Part shown: one piece after another, positions 21,966 to 33,400 of the stretch | How the letters are laid out: every line of letters begins with the position of its first letter | How positions within the stretch are numbered: the stretch's first letter is position 1 | Origin: Eucommia ulmoides | Taxonomy: Eukaryota > Streptophyta > Magnoliopsida > Garryales > Eucommiaceae | DNA: 64,000 nt | Reading direction: 5' to 3' | NCBI GenBank assembly: GCA_016647705.1 | Contig: CM028326.1 | Coordinates: 42,656,285-42,720,284, forward strand | Position numbers and translations under genes: made by a program | The notes under the pieces: generated by a model | Told to the model about the DNA's origin: nothing | Seen by the model: the letters and a program-made list of their open reading frames with translations, nothing else | Databases searched by the model: none

Positions 21966-22358
21966 AGAGGAAACAACCTTCTTCAATTGGGTGTACAAAA
22001 CCTTCTTTAAGTTTGTCAGAAGTGTCTTCTGCTTGTCCTCGATAAACTTAGCGATCGCGTGTGAACTCGATCTAGTTTTCTCCTTCAACGCAATAATCGC
22101 TTCTTGAATCATCTACCATCATCAATTAAATTTCAATTCACAAGCTCAAAATCAAATCAATAATCAAATTTCCACAAGAAATCGCTCACATACCTCGAAG
22201 TAAGGTGGATGAGAAGTAGGATTTTTAGCCTTCTTCGGTTCGGTCGATTTCTTCGCTTTTGGCACCTTTTCCTTATTCGACTTTGCATCGGTTGTTGCCG
22301 CCGTAACCGCCGCATCTGGTGCAGCCTCCGCCATAACAATCGGCTCCTCCGTCGCCAT
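21966..22358 (-). pseudogene. Captured 5' part of a plant histone H1 gene
   Basis: H1 binds linker DNA through a winged-helix GH1 domain. From the ATG at 22358 the first exon gives an acidic/Ala-rich and then Lys-rich N-terminus ('MATEEPIVMAEAAPD', 'KKSTEPKKAKNP') ending 'SHPPYFE', the GH1 start. A GT...AG intron (22193-22113, 81 bp) is kept. Exon 2 continues 'MIQEAIIALKEKTRSSSHAI', 'AKFIEDKQK' and 'LKKVLYTQLKKVVSS', then runs into the FQR1 fragment at about 21966 and stops two codons later. The last third of GH1 and the whole Lys/Ala/Pro tail are missing. C/T-rich sequence with 'ctagggttt' upstream (22360-22500) may be captured H1 leader or promoter. Confidence 0.93.
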
Positions 22359-22734
22359 AGAATAAACTAGAGAGCTAGGGTTTCAAGATAAAGACGAATC
22401 AGATCTTGAAAAAGCTTGTTTTCAACTCTTTCACCCAATCAAGAGCTTAAACTTTGGATCTTCAACACAGAAGATAGATCGCGAAAAATGAACAGGTATG
22501 GAGGGCATCGCAGTTGCTGGAACAAGAGAGTTAGGTGTCATGGGGAGTGGAATAAGGGAACCGGCAGGGAAAGAGATGAGAAAGAGAGAGACGAGAGGTT
22601 GGGGGAGAGAGTTTTAATTGCACTTTACTCCCCATGGGTTTGGACCTTTTGGATTTCTCCCCTGATTGCGAATTGATGCATGTACTCTTAGCCAAATAGT
22701 CATGTGCTTGTCACGTGGCTTTTTCCGTTAATTT

Positions 22735-22894
22735 TTCCCAAATCTTACTAACGACGTTTGCCATGGGGCCAATTTGGAATGATTTTGAAACGTTAAAGGT
22801 AAGTGTGTTGAGTTGTAAAAATTAAGGGCTAATTAGACATCCGAGCCATTTGTCATGGGCCAAAAAAATCTTTATCCAAAAAAATCTTTATCCC
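22735..22894. repeat. Right terminal inverted repeat of the Pack-MULE
   Basis: It is the inverted partner of 20590-20725. A 16-bp unit ('ccaaaaaaatctttat') is present twice in tandem near the outer end (22861-22893), which lengthens this end relative to the left one. Confidence 0.85.
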
Positions 22895-22903
22895 GTAAGT
22901 TTA

Positions 22904-23614
22904 TCCTTTTTTTTTTTTTTTTTTTTTTTTATTTTGCTGGTTTTAGTTTCATTTGTGCTTTGTCCAAGTTCTTGCATTTGTTATTGTGCCCACGTTAATT
23001 GTTTGATTTTTATTCGTAGAATTATTATTGTAAATAATCTGTAACAGTTCGGTCATGTAAAAACAAACACCTTCGTGGCCACCGTCGCCTCTCACCGTCG
23101 AAGTCACACCATACACCGCAGAAGCTTCCATCACCTTCGATCTCCAAAGCCGCCGCCACAGGTCTCAAAATTGTTCTTTCTCTCTTACATTTTCTCCCTC
23201 CCTGTTGTTTTGTTTTGCGGTTTTGAATCGATTCAAGATTTTCTTTTGGCTTTCGCTTTCAAATCCATGTTTGATTTCGGTTTTGGTTTACGATTTCGAA
23301 TTAAGTGTGCAATATGTTCTTGTAATTTTAGAATGCAACATAGTGTCTTGTAATTTTGATTTCGGTTTGTTCGTGGGATTTCAATTTCGATTTGTTCGAT
23401 TTCAACTTCAATTTATTTTGTGAGTTTTCTACATATATATTCGATTTTGACTCTCCATGACGGTAAGATTTTCTGTGCCAAATGCCAATGAAGTTACGGA
23501 AATGGAGGTTTTGGCTATATAAACTAAGGCATTGTAACTCTTTCAAGAAGAGTGTTTGTAGAGAATTTGTTATCCAAAGTCTTGATTGATTTTACATTAA
23601 AATCAGTATATATA
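22904..23614. other. Unassigned stretch between the Pack-MULE and a copia element
   Basis: It starts with a T-run (22908-22930). A C-rich segment at 23075-23160 ('cgccgccacag' followed by 'gtctc') looks like the end of a 5' leader or small exon, then T-rich intron-like DNA. No protein family is recognised in the frames here. Confidence 0.35.
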
Positions 23615-23930
23615 TGATAAAGGTCAAGCGAGCTTGATCAACGAATCCAACCCTGCAAACAGAAATTCCAGCTCAACCAACACCTGCAATAGACTTGATT
23701 CTCTCCCTAACAACCCAACAGAACCTTCCATGCCAACTCAACAATTGGAAAATTTTGTTTGTTAGATCTAAAATGCATTTTGTATTTCATCGAACAGATT
23801 CTATGCATGCACTGTTTCTCTTTATAAATAGCTAAGAATGAAATCATTGAATGTCATGCAAATGTGAAAGAATGAATGAGATTACTTACTTGATGTAATG
23901 CAATTTTCTTACTTTCTTCTTCATCTCAAG
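23615..23930 (+). mobile_element. 5' LTR of a decayed copia element
   Basis: Begins TGATAAAGGTCAAGC and matches 26483-26838, including 'aacccaacagaacc', 'tatgcatgcactg' and 'atgaatgagat'. Similarity ends near 'catctcaaga'. It differs from the right LTR by many substitutions and a roughly 30-bp gap, so the insertion is old. Confidence 0.85.
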
Positions 23931-23943
23931 ATAGTATCTGAGC
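23931..23943 (+). promoter_or_regulatory. Primer binding site of the copia element
   Basis: AGTATCTGAGC directly after the LTR resembles the initiator-Met site TGGTATCAGAGC with two changes. Confidence 0.6.
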
Positions 23944-24051
23944 TTATTGACTTACGTTAGTAAGCAATGATCCATTGATTGCTTTTCACACTAAAAGGAA
24001 CGGTTCCGCAAACCAGTACGTGCACCAAACCAACCAGACCCTGATCAACCA

Positions 24052-26480
24052 TGGAAGCAAAAAGTATACCTGCTGAACTCACATTCTTGCCTTCAAACTT
24101 GAGTGGGCTGATCAATGTCAAACTAGGCACAACACCACCTCTCTAGCACCCAAGGCTAGGACATCCATCCACTGAAGTCTACAATTACCTAGGACAGGCT
24201 TTGAAGTTCTCTTGTTTTCCAAAACATTCTGTGTGCGTGCCTTGTGCTACACCAAAGAGGCACAAGTTTGTTTGTCCTCTTCTTCATCAAAAAGTACAAG
24301 CCTTTTTGAGCTAGTACATTCAGATGTATGGGGACCTTCCTCACTTATATCTTTTAAGGCATTAAGATAATATATCTTGTTTGTGGATGATCTCACTAGA
24401 TTCCCTTTGCTCTATCCCCTAATGTTAAAATCTTAAGCTTATAAAAGTTACTGTCACTTAACTGCGCTGATCAAAAATAAATTATGTACAAAAATTTAGG
24501 ACTGATAATGAACGAGAATACTTAAATCATCAATTTGCTGATTTTCGACTCTTACAAGGGATAGTTCATCAAACTACATGCCCTAACACACCAGAACAAA
24601 ATGGCATAGTAGAAAGAAAACACAGACATTTGATTGAGACCATTATTGCTCTTCTTCGACAAGCCCATCTTTCATCCAAATATTGGTTAAATGCCGTATC
24701 CCCACCTCAAGCTATCTAATCAATAAACTTCCTAAAATTTTGTTTCAATACAAGTCACCATACCAAAGTCTCTATGGGCATGAACCTTCTTATACTCATC
24801 GTAGGCCTTCGGTTTGCTTGTGTTTTCCCTGGATTAGGCCTTACTAAAAACACAAACTCCAAACTAAGTCCACTCCTTGCCTTTTCCTGGGATATTGTTC
24901 TACAACTAAAGGATATAGGTGTCTTGATCCCGAAAGTCATAGAGTTTATGTGTCTAGACATGTTAAATTCCATGAACACATCTTTCCTTTAAAGGACTCC
25001 CCTACTTATCCTCTTTTATCTCAAACTCTAGATCAAATGTTTTTTTCATCCATATTTCTATCTAACGAATCCACAAAACTCAACCACTCACCATACATAC
25101 ATCCAACTATTGTCTCAACTTACTATGAGTCCTTGATTCCTGCATCACCCTCTCCCACTGGAAGTACTACATTACCCTCTTCCGCACTACTACATGACCA
25201 TATCTCATCTTTATCAGCCTCACAATTAGGGATGCCACAAAAAACTGAACCTATGGGTAACGGAGAGAAACCGAACCGAATGGTCCGGTTTTAAAACCGA
25301 CTAAATGGTTTGGTTGCGGTTTTGGTTTTGAAATTAACAATCAAAGCGGTTTTGGTTTTGATTTTGGTTTTGGGATAAAAACTGCGAAACCAAATCACGA
25401 AACCGAACCACAAACTAAACCACGAAACTGTGAAACCGATATTTTAAAAATATTTTTATTACATATATACCCTTATTTTATATATATATATTTATTTATT
25501 TATTTATTTACACTTTTGCCCCTCTTATATATACGTGAGTAAAGGGTGTTAGGGTTTCATCATTTTTCATTTCACAAATCGCACAGCCGTTCCTGACTTC
25601 CTGTTTGGCTCTGTTCTCCTTTCCTCCCTCAGTCCCTCTCTTCTCAAATTGCGGTTTTGGTTATGTTTTTAGTTATGTTTTTGTTTATATATAAGAAACA
25701 ACAATTTACGGTTTTGGTTTTATTTTTGATTTTTATAAAATTGAAAAATCTTAAATGGTTTCGCGGTTTGCGGTTTTGATTTTCTGTAATTTAAATGGTT
25801 TGGTTTTAAAACTGAACCGATGGTTTTGGTTTAATATATTTTTGGTGGTTTTGGCATTGGTTTTATATGAAACTGGACCAAAACCGAATTAGTGGTATCC
25901 CTACTCACAATTTCCATCTCCAGTCACCTCTTCCCTTACACCAAAGCAGTCATCCCCTCTCCCTACATATCAACTCAGTCCATAATCTAGCTTATCTCAC
26001 ATGCAAACTCTCTCCATCCATCCTATGGTTACCAGATCTAGAGTTGGTATTGCCAAACTAAACCCCAAATATGCCAACATTGTTGCTAAATGTGATCCTG
26101 AGAAGGAACCTATAACCTTTGCTAAGGCCAGTTTACTCAATCCTATTCCCTAGATAAAACGCTATGCTCAGTGAGTATCATGCCCTCACCAAATAAGACA
26201 CATGGACATTAGTGCTACCTCCTCAAGATAAGAAAACGATTGGGTGTAAATGGGTTTATAAGTTGAATAAAAATCCAGATGGCACCATATCAAGGCACAA
26301 GGCCAGACTAGTAGCCAAGGGATTTTTACAATGAGAAAGCATTGACGACAATTCAGTTGGCTCATGTCCCTTCCTATGTTCAATTGGCAAACATCCTAAC
26401 TAAAGGGCTACCTACAAGTCATTTCCAGTGTCTAAGGTTCAAACTTACCATTCAACCTCACATGGTCAGCTTGCGGGAGG
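24052..26480 (+). pseudogene. Decayed copia gag-pol, internally deleted and split by a hAT element
   Basis: Readable blocks in order: 'HPRLGHPSTEVYNYL' (24146-24190, gag-pre-integrase); an integrase region with 'HSDVWGPSS'-like wording near 24320 and 'NKLPKILFQYKSPYQ' near 24720; 'KGYRCLDPESHRVYVSRHV' near 24910-24965 and 'FHEHIFPL'; a Ser/Pro-rich linker to 25218; the hAT insertion (25227-25903); then RT N-terminus 'GCKWVYKLNKNPDGTISRHK' and 'ARLVAKGF' near 26240-26325. The text then jumps straight to the RNase H end, 'VAHVPSYVQLANILTKGLP' (26360-26415), so the RT core has been deleted. Stops and frameshifts occur throughout. Confidence 0.88.
25227..25903. mobile_element. Non-autonomous hAT element inside the copia element, 677 bp
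   Basis: The ends TAGGGATGCCAC and, inverted, TAGGGATACCAC match at 11 of 12 positions. The 8-bp duplication CTCACAAT is exact (25219-25226, 25904-25911). Subterminal 'aaccgaacc' and 'ggttttggtt' repeats are dense. An AT microsatellite lies at 25479-25512. No transposase frame. Because it interrupts the copia linker cleanly, it arrived after the copia element. Confidence 0.93.
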
Positions 26481-26482
26481 CC

Positions 26483-26838
26483 GATAAAGGTCAAGCAAGC
26501 TTAGGCTACTGCCAAGCCAGCTTGACTAACAATCCAACCATGCAAGCTGAAATGTCAGCTCAGCCAGCACACATAACAAACTTGATTTTCTCCCTAACAA
26601 CCCAACAGAACCTTCCATGCCAACTCAACAATTGGACGATTCTGTTTGTTAGATTTGAAATGCATTTTGCATTTCATCAAACAGATTGTATGCATGCACT
26701 GTTTCTCTATACAAATAGCTAAGAATGAAATCATTGAATGTAATGTAAATTTGAAAGAATGAATGAGATCACTTACCTGATATTCTACAATTTTCTTTAT
26801 TATTCTTAGTTTCTTCATCTTCTTCATCTCAAGATTAT
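26483..26838 (+). mobile_element. 3' LTR of the decayed copia element
   Basis: Begins CGATAAAGG (TG changed to CG) right after a purine-rich tract 'gcgggaggc' that would be the polypurine tract. It has about 30 bp near its start that the left LTR lacks. Confidence 0.8.
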
Positions 26839-27350
26839 ATATACACATAGACTGCTTAATGGAAGATGTTAGCACTCTAACTAACAATCAAAATTAGTTA
26901 CAAACTATCTTAACTAACTCTTAACTTATTACAAAGCTAATTAGCCACGTGGGAATTGATTAGATGAGCTGCTGCTGCAGTTTTAATCCGGTGTATCCTG
27001 GTGGTGCATGGGCTGCATGGATCACTTGCTTATCAGAGACCACTGAAATATGGCGGTGGCAGTGCCAAGCCTTCTAGGTTGAGGTGGGTGGGGTGGGTGG
27101 GTTGTGCTGATATAGAGCAGTGTGTTAATCTCTGTCCTCAAAATTGTTTTTGGCCTAAAAGTCATGTTTCTCCTAGAAGCATTAGCCAATCTTCTGTCAC
27201 GGTATTAATAGCTACCCTGGACCTACTCCTACAAATCAAGCTTGACTTTGATATATTTACCTCAACAAGAATGTTTTTGTACTTTCCTTGTACTAAAAGA
27301 TAAGGTTCTATTTTTCCTTATCTTTTGGGGGTAAAACAGATTTTTTCTTC
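26839..27350. other. Unassigned stretch
   Basis: The region has near-host base composition. A 100-codon frame at 27001-27303 starts with a non-ATG codon and matches nothing I recognise. A G-rich 'gtgggtggggtgggtggg' run lies at 27084-27103. Confidence 0.35.
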
Positions 27351-27354
27351 CATA

Positions 27355-28030
27355 GATGTCAGAGGAGAGCCTAGACTCTAGGCATGCAAAGCCTCACCTC
27401 TTGCGCCTCACTAGTCTCAAGCGAAGCTAGTTCAACAAGGCACGCGCCTTAGGAGACTAGGCACAAGGCTCAAGAAGGCACGCTTGAGTGAAGTTGTTCT
27501 ATGAATTGCATTTATTTTTATTACACCATTTATTAAGTTGATGCAAGTGTGTTATAGCATACCTAACGCATACCAAGTTACCAAAAATAAGGTCCTTAGT
27601 TCTTATGCATCTCATAATTACAAAAAAATTGGAGCGTACCTTTTCAATTACAAGGTTGAACACATTAACATGTTTATACGGATTTTGATCTGTTTGACTT
27701 CTCTTTCGACACTAAGCATGTCTTTTCAAATTTTTATGTGGATTTAATCTCTTGGATTTTCTCATTATTGATGTTAAATGATTCTAATATTTGAAGTCTG
27801 TTTTTTTATGTGGTTCATTAGATATATAATTGATTGTATTATAATGCTAAATGTTATATAATTGAATTAATTATAATAATATCTTTAGTGCTAATAAATA
27901 ATATCAAGAAATATATTACTTGTTTCATATAATGTGCGGCCCGATTCACTCAGGCACCTGTCTCACCTTATGCCTTGTGCTTAGGCTTTGGAAGACCTTG
28001 GTGCCTTGGTGAGCCTCAAGCCTTGACAAC
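27355..28030. repeat. MITE-like repeat with 'GCCT/AGGC'-rich inverted ends
   Basis: The left part (27360-27490) is full of 'gcctcacctcttgcgcc' and 'aggcacaaggctc' phrases, and the right part (27950-28025) carries related ones in the opposite sense ('aggcacctgtctcacc', 'tgagcctcaagcc'). The middle is AT-rich. Ends 'agatgtca' and inverted 'agttgtca' may be the termini. I cannot find a clear target duplication. Confidence 0.45.
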
Positions 28031-28710
28031 TATTTGTCTTGCTTTTGATTCGCTAATAATTTGTTCTATAATTTTTTTTTTTTTAAGCATATGATAACGA
28101 GGTAGTTTCTTTATGAGATTATCTACCTCCTTGCTCATAATCTTGGTTTGAACTTAATACCCATGATATTATATTATGTGCTAGCACGACCCATGCAGTG
28201 CATGAGATGAGATGTTGAATGCTTAAGTCTTATAATGGTTTCTTTTCATCCACTTCATTCTAATTTATCGTTTCATTAGATATAATCATGTTTCATTGTA
28301 GGTAAAGTATAAAAGTTTATTTATAATTCAAATATATAGAAAATTAGCATTAGAGATGAGAAGATTCCACAACCTCCACTGCCTTTACTTATAAAACAGT
28401 ATATATATCACCCTTTTTATTGGTCTCTAGGGAAAGTCAGAGTATGGGAGTTGTTTTACTTGTTAAAAGGATATTTTCCTCAATTAATGTCATAATTCTA
28501 GTCCATAGCCATTTTGTTTTTGTCTGTGTGTGTGAGGGGTTTAAGTCAAGATGACATGATGTGTAAAGATCTTATTTTGCAACTGATGAAAAGAAGACAA
28601 TGTATATCTTTGGCATCCATCATCAGAGCACACTACATAATAATATCAATAGCAATAAGAGGGAACTGATGGAGCACCATTCCTTTTCAGCCAACAAAAT
28701 CAATCAGATG
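28031..28710. other. Unassigned AT-rich stretch
   Basis: I see no gene, repeat end or RNA feature here. Confidence 0.3.
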
Positions 28711-28720
28711 TCATTAGACT

Positions 28721-28969
28721 GTTTTTTTTCCTCAAATGAAATGATATATTGTACATTATTATGAATGATAAGAACAATTACATCAACCAACAACATTAAG
28801 TAGGAACAAGAGAATAAACTTACATCAAGTAAGAGAACCACACAATCTGGAACAATAACACACAAATATTAACAAGTTAAAACCTCGTTTGTGACAAGGC
28901 TCGAACCCTTGACGTCGTAGTAAGAATCAAGAGTTCTGGCCAACTTAGCTAACCCAACTTGGTTAGATT
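28721..28969 (-). mobile_element. tRNA-derived SINE, 249 bp
   Basis: On the minus strand, box A (TTAGCTAAGTTGG, 28952-28940) and box B (GGTTCGAGCC, 28907-28898) lie about 32 bp apart, as in a tRNA-type RNA polymerase III promoter. The 3' end is a short A run (T run at 28722-28729 on +). Flanks TCATTAGACT (28711-28720) and TCATTAGATT (28970-28979) match at 9/10, a SINE-like target duplication. It does not fold as a full tRNA and lacks an anticodon arm that I can recognise. Confidence 0.75.
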
Positions 28970-29004
28970 TCATTAGATTTTGGAAATGCTAAATAATTTT
29001 GTTA

Positions 29005-29417
29005 TTTCATACTTGAAGAGATGGAATAATATTCCACAACCTGGGTTTCAACTTGCAACTGTTGTTAAAAGAAGCTTCTGCTTGGCTACCTTGTATGTGG
29101 TTCACTGACGTTGGAGCAGTGTTATCTGAATTGGGGAAAAAAAGTCTACACGAGCTACTCAAACTTCAAAGTGGCCTGGATCCGTTTTCGATTAGCTTGG
29201 TAAGATATAATAGATTACCAGAACTTATTGGGTTGACTGTGTCAAACATGTATGAAGTAACTTCCATACACACTCCAGAACATTTAGTTCCCTTGTGATT
29301 GCAGTTAGTAGTTCAGTGTTTAAATATTTTCTTGGTATTACACGGACATTCAAAGTCTTGTGGCGTAATATGATTGGAAAACTGGAAACAGAAGAAGATT
29401 CAACAAACACATTTTAG
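29005..29417 (+). pseudogene. Gene-like remnant of unknown identity, possibly two exons
   Basis: An open frame from 29017 to a stop near 29297 gives a well-balanced, protein-like sequence ('LQLLLKEASAWLP', 'DVGAVLSELGKKSLHELLKL', 'GLDPFSISLV', 'EVTSIHTPEHLVP'). After an AG at 29303-29304, another frame reads 'SSSVFKYFLGITRTFKVL' and 'GKLETEEDS' to a stop at 29415-29417. Composition and helix pattern suggest former exons of a host gene, but I do not recognise the family. No good ATG is present and the phases of candidate GT sites do not join the parts cleanly. It lies 1 kb upstream of the ligase gene on the same strand. Confidence 0.4.
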
Positions 29418-29742
29418 GAGGGATGGACATCGATGTTTGAAGAAAGTAATAATTTCGAACACTGTTTGTTGTCATAAAATAAAGCAATGATTTTGGCTCA
29501 TGTGCGTATTTTTCTGTTCGATGTCTATTAGGCAATTACTCAAATGAAATGCATCTAAACAAACAATTGTGTTTGAAATGTTCTGCCCTCAGTTTTTGGA
29601 GTTTTATAAACATCTACACATCTTGTCATGTTCATTCCCCACAGTTTTGTATAATGTATGTAGACCCGGGATGATATTAACCATCCGTGGCAATGGCATT
29701 AGTTTGATTTTTAGATCGAAATCGATGACCTTAAGATAGACA

Positions 29743-29857
29743 GTTGTTTGTTATTATTATTATTATTATTGTTATTGTTGTTGATGTTCTTGTTATTATT
29801 ATTATTATTACTTTTATTATTATTATTACTATTATTATTATTATTATTATTATTATT
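29743..29857. repeat. (TTA)n microsatellite, interrupted
   Basis: Over 100 bp of TTA/ATT triplets with interruptions (gttgttgatg). The reading frame through it (poly-Ile/Val) is an artefact. Confidence 0.95.
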
Positions 29858-30412
29858 GGAAGTGAAACATCCATCCAGTTAGTGTTGTATAGAGCCGTTC
29901 CATTCTACCACTCAATGCTATTTCTACTAGGCCTTCTCTCTATCTTATTGCAAATTCTAGATTTCCTTGCCATCCATTCTCTGGGTGTGGGTGCATTATT
30001 TTTCAATTCACCAGAAGCAGTAACCCCATGGAAGTAGCTTATCTTTGGTTAAATGAGTGTATGACTTAGGACCCTTATTCTTTTGTTCTCTTGTTAAGCA
30101 TATTCTTAGAGTCCATTTTGTGGATATCAAGAAATATTTAGGATATTTACAGGAGTATTGGCTTATAAAGACGACTGAAGATTTTTTCTTTTTTGCGAAT
30201 CATGCAATCTTTTAGGAATCATTTGCACAGTTCTTTGGCATCTTATTTTACTTATCTTTATCTTTGCTTGTAGAAGATTTGGCAGATATAGAATCAAGTT
30301 GAAGAAACAACAAAGCAACAATTGAGCTAGTTTTCCCCCAGATATCGACTCTGATTGTCTATAAGCTGGATTACCTATTAAAGGAGGTTAGAAACTCTCA
30401 TCAGATTGTACA

Positions 30413-33400
30413 ATGACTGTTCCTCAAACTACAACCCTTGGACTTCCGTTGATGAATCTGGTCAGACTGAAAGGATTGCCTATCCTGCAGCAATTGATAT
30501 TAGAGGAGCGCCTGTTACGGACCTCATCAGATAATTGGTGCATCATTAATGATGGAACAAATGATCCCACAATAGTCATGGGGATTTCTGGGTAAATTAC
30601 CTTTTTCATGGTGCTGGCTTTATAAACTGAGTGTCATATGCCGTAACTGAGGTGGTGTTTGTCTAGAGTTTCTAATTTTTTTATTTTTTTTTCTGTTCCC
30701 TGTTTTCTCTGAACAGAAAAAGAAATCTGGGAACAAATAAATCAGTTTATGTTCTGTTGCCTATTTCTTGAACAAATTTCCGGGAACAGAACTGAATTGT
30801 TCTCAGTTTCCTGTTTCTGTTTCAAGTTTTCTGGGAGCAGAAATGCTAAACAAATGCAACCTGATTTTGTATTATTGTTGAAGCCAAATTTTATGACACG
30901 GTGACTGCAAAAACTTTAGTCTCTTGCGCCAACTGTATTGAAGCATAATTTCACAATCTGAATTGATTTATTGCCTGAAAAGGAAAGGATAGTCGTTTAA
31001 TGATTGAAGCAACATACTGTTGAAATCTGTCCCAGATGATCCTAATTATCCATTTATATGTGCTGTTCTAAGTTCTAGCACAATGAGACTATTTTAAGAG
31101 TAGCGTTCATATGCACAATGTGCCTACCATAGTATCAAATAACATGTTGGAATGTTCTGGGTCAGTCTGGCCTTTGCCAAAAAAAATTGCTGCACGGATG
31201 TCAATATTTTCTTTAAAAATGAACCCAAAGTGGATGGCAATGTTTTCATTTGACTGACCAGTGATAGTTTGGGTATTTTCTGTGGGAAAATGATTTTAGC
31301 TAAGTATGACTTTACTTGCAGGGTCATCTGCCCTTCAGCATCTGCAAGTTGTGGTTCCATCTCTATTTAATGGATGCACAAAATTTATTCTGAGTTAATA
31401 TTTTGCATAGGAAACCTGCTGAACTTCTTGAAGCTAACTCAGTATTACAAGATAAGATCCCTGTCATAAGAAGGTTTACGGGGGGAGGTACTGTTGTTGT
31501 TGATCATGGTACAATTTTCGTCACGTTTATATGCAACAAGGATTCTATACCCGGCTTACAAGCATATCCTCGACCTATCATGTCGTGGAGCAGCCTGCTA
31601 TACAATAAAGTATTCCAGGGAGTCGGTGATTTCGGCCTTCGTGAAAATGGTACACTTTTGACCCCTTAGCCCTAATGTTTATAAAATTATTTCTTCCTTA
31701 GTTATTATTGTCATTGTTATTTTTCTTGACAAGTTCCTAATTTACCCCAATTGATTATTTGTTTTAAAATAGTGAGTCAACTTTGCCTCTTTTCCTTTTT
31801 TCCATTTTGTCATTCAAAACTGCCACTGGTTTCGAAATAACAAGTTCAGGCCGATAACCTTGAGGATTTAAACCTTGTGAGCAGCCAGTATTGTAGGTTT
31901 GTACCCAATGTATCCCCACCCAGACCCTTAGTGGGGATAAAAGTGGGTTATATTCATTTCTTAGATTCAAGGTTAGGTTTGTACCCTATCGATTCCTTCA
32001 GTGTGTGTACATAGTACATTCTTGTTGCTTTTTGGTTAAAAGGCCTATCTTCATTTATTCAGAATGGGAATTACTAGCAACCTGCTAACATCTTCCCTTT
32101 AAAAATTAAAAAGGAAGAGAGAGAGAAGGGGGGGGGGGTGGGGGTGGGGGTGCAACATTGCCCTGAGGCAAATCTTGCGAGAGAAAAAAAAAAAAAAAAA
32201 AAAAAAGGAAGAAAGGAAAATCTAAGTCGAACATGGTATACAACCCATGAAGTACATAGTGTACAAGGTACTCAAAAAGGAATCTATCCCATTAAAAGTA
32301 TATACATTATCACATTACTCTCTTTCTACAATTTTGTGCCATGCCATGAGGCCCATGACACATGCATATGCAATTGATGGTTTATATACATGCTTCTTCT
32401 TACTCCCGACTTCTTCTTACTCCCGACTTATGCATGCTTCTTCTTACTTTTATATAAGATATAAAAGTAAGATTTCCATGTTCACTGCGATAGATCATAG
32501 TTCCATCTAATCGATGGTTTTCTAAAATGTAATAACCACTTTCAAAGCACATCAGTAACTCAAAACATATGAGTTCAAATCCTTTAAGAGAGCATATGAG
32601 TCAAGTACTTTGATATCAAATATCCATATCACGAAATAGTATACATCATATGGTTTGAATTGTATAAGTAAATGTGAGAAGTGTGAGAAATACTCACCTT
32701 CCTCGTCATTACTTGAATATCTCCCACTACCATGTGTCCTACAAATGCGTATGCATATGCACACCATGCCATGTTGAATTATGGATGAATGATGTTACCG
32801 TTACTTATGAGTAAAATTCTTTGTGAATGCTCACATGTTATGCAAATAACAAAGAAGTGTCTAGTAGGTTGCCACAAATGAGTGATGATTTCACGGAAGA
32901 CCGAAATGTAGCCCATGAACGATTCACTTCTTTCAGCATTATAATCACCATTGAAATACTTGAAAACTAATTCAGAGTTCTTAACACGCATAATATTCTA
33001 AATTAAAATAAAGTAAGTAGTTGTTACAAATAACCTCTTAACAACTTCAAAGCAAGCAACAAACTATCATAACGAAATTGATGTTTCCATTTCGCTGTCA
33101 AATTATTTAATTCACTATGTTGTACATAACTCCAGTTTATATGAAATTTGGATATGTTTTATAAGACACACTAGTTTAACATATCGAAAAATAAGATAAA
33201 AACGATAATCCTAGGCAGGTTAAATGTATCAAAACAGTAATAGTTCTTTGCCTTTTTAGAATTCCTGAAATTTGACTTCCAATCACTTATTCGTTCCTTT
33301 CGGCATTGAAATCAACACCAATTGACTTAAATGATTATTCCAACTTTTTAATATGATACAAATATCTTTGGCTGTAAATAGAGTTAAAATTGCATTCAAA

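Larger units (their letters stand above)
20590..22894. mobile_element. Pack-MULE: Mutator-like element carrying two host gene fragments
   Basis: The element is bounded by an exact 9-bp duplication, GTAAGTTTA (20581-20589 and 22895-22903), the target length typical of Mutator-like elements. Its ends are long inverted repeats of at least 130 bp: left 'GGGATAAAGACC...CTGACAAATGG', right (inverted) 'GGGATAAAGATT...ATGACAAATGG'. The right end has an extra 16-bp internal repeat. Inside, on the minus strand, lie a histone H1 fragment (22358-21966) and an FQR1-like quinone reductase fragment (21965-21570), each keeping an intron. No transposase is present, so it depends on a MULE elsewhere. A small Tourist-like element (20920-21103) sits inside. 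This combination is the definition of a Pack-MULE. Confidence 0.92.

Noticed and set aside
27001-27303. 100-codon frame as a gene
   Set aside because: No ATG start, no family resemblance, no codon pattern of a plant gene.
28898-28952. A tRNA gene on the minus strand
   Set aside because: Box A and B are present, but no acceptor stem or anticodon arm can be paired; target duplication and A-tail indicate a SINE.
29744-30037. 97-codon frame rich in Ile and Val
   Set aside because: It is the translation of a TTA microsatellite.
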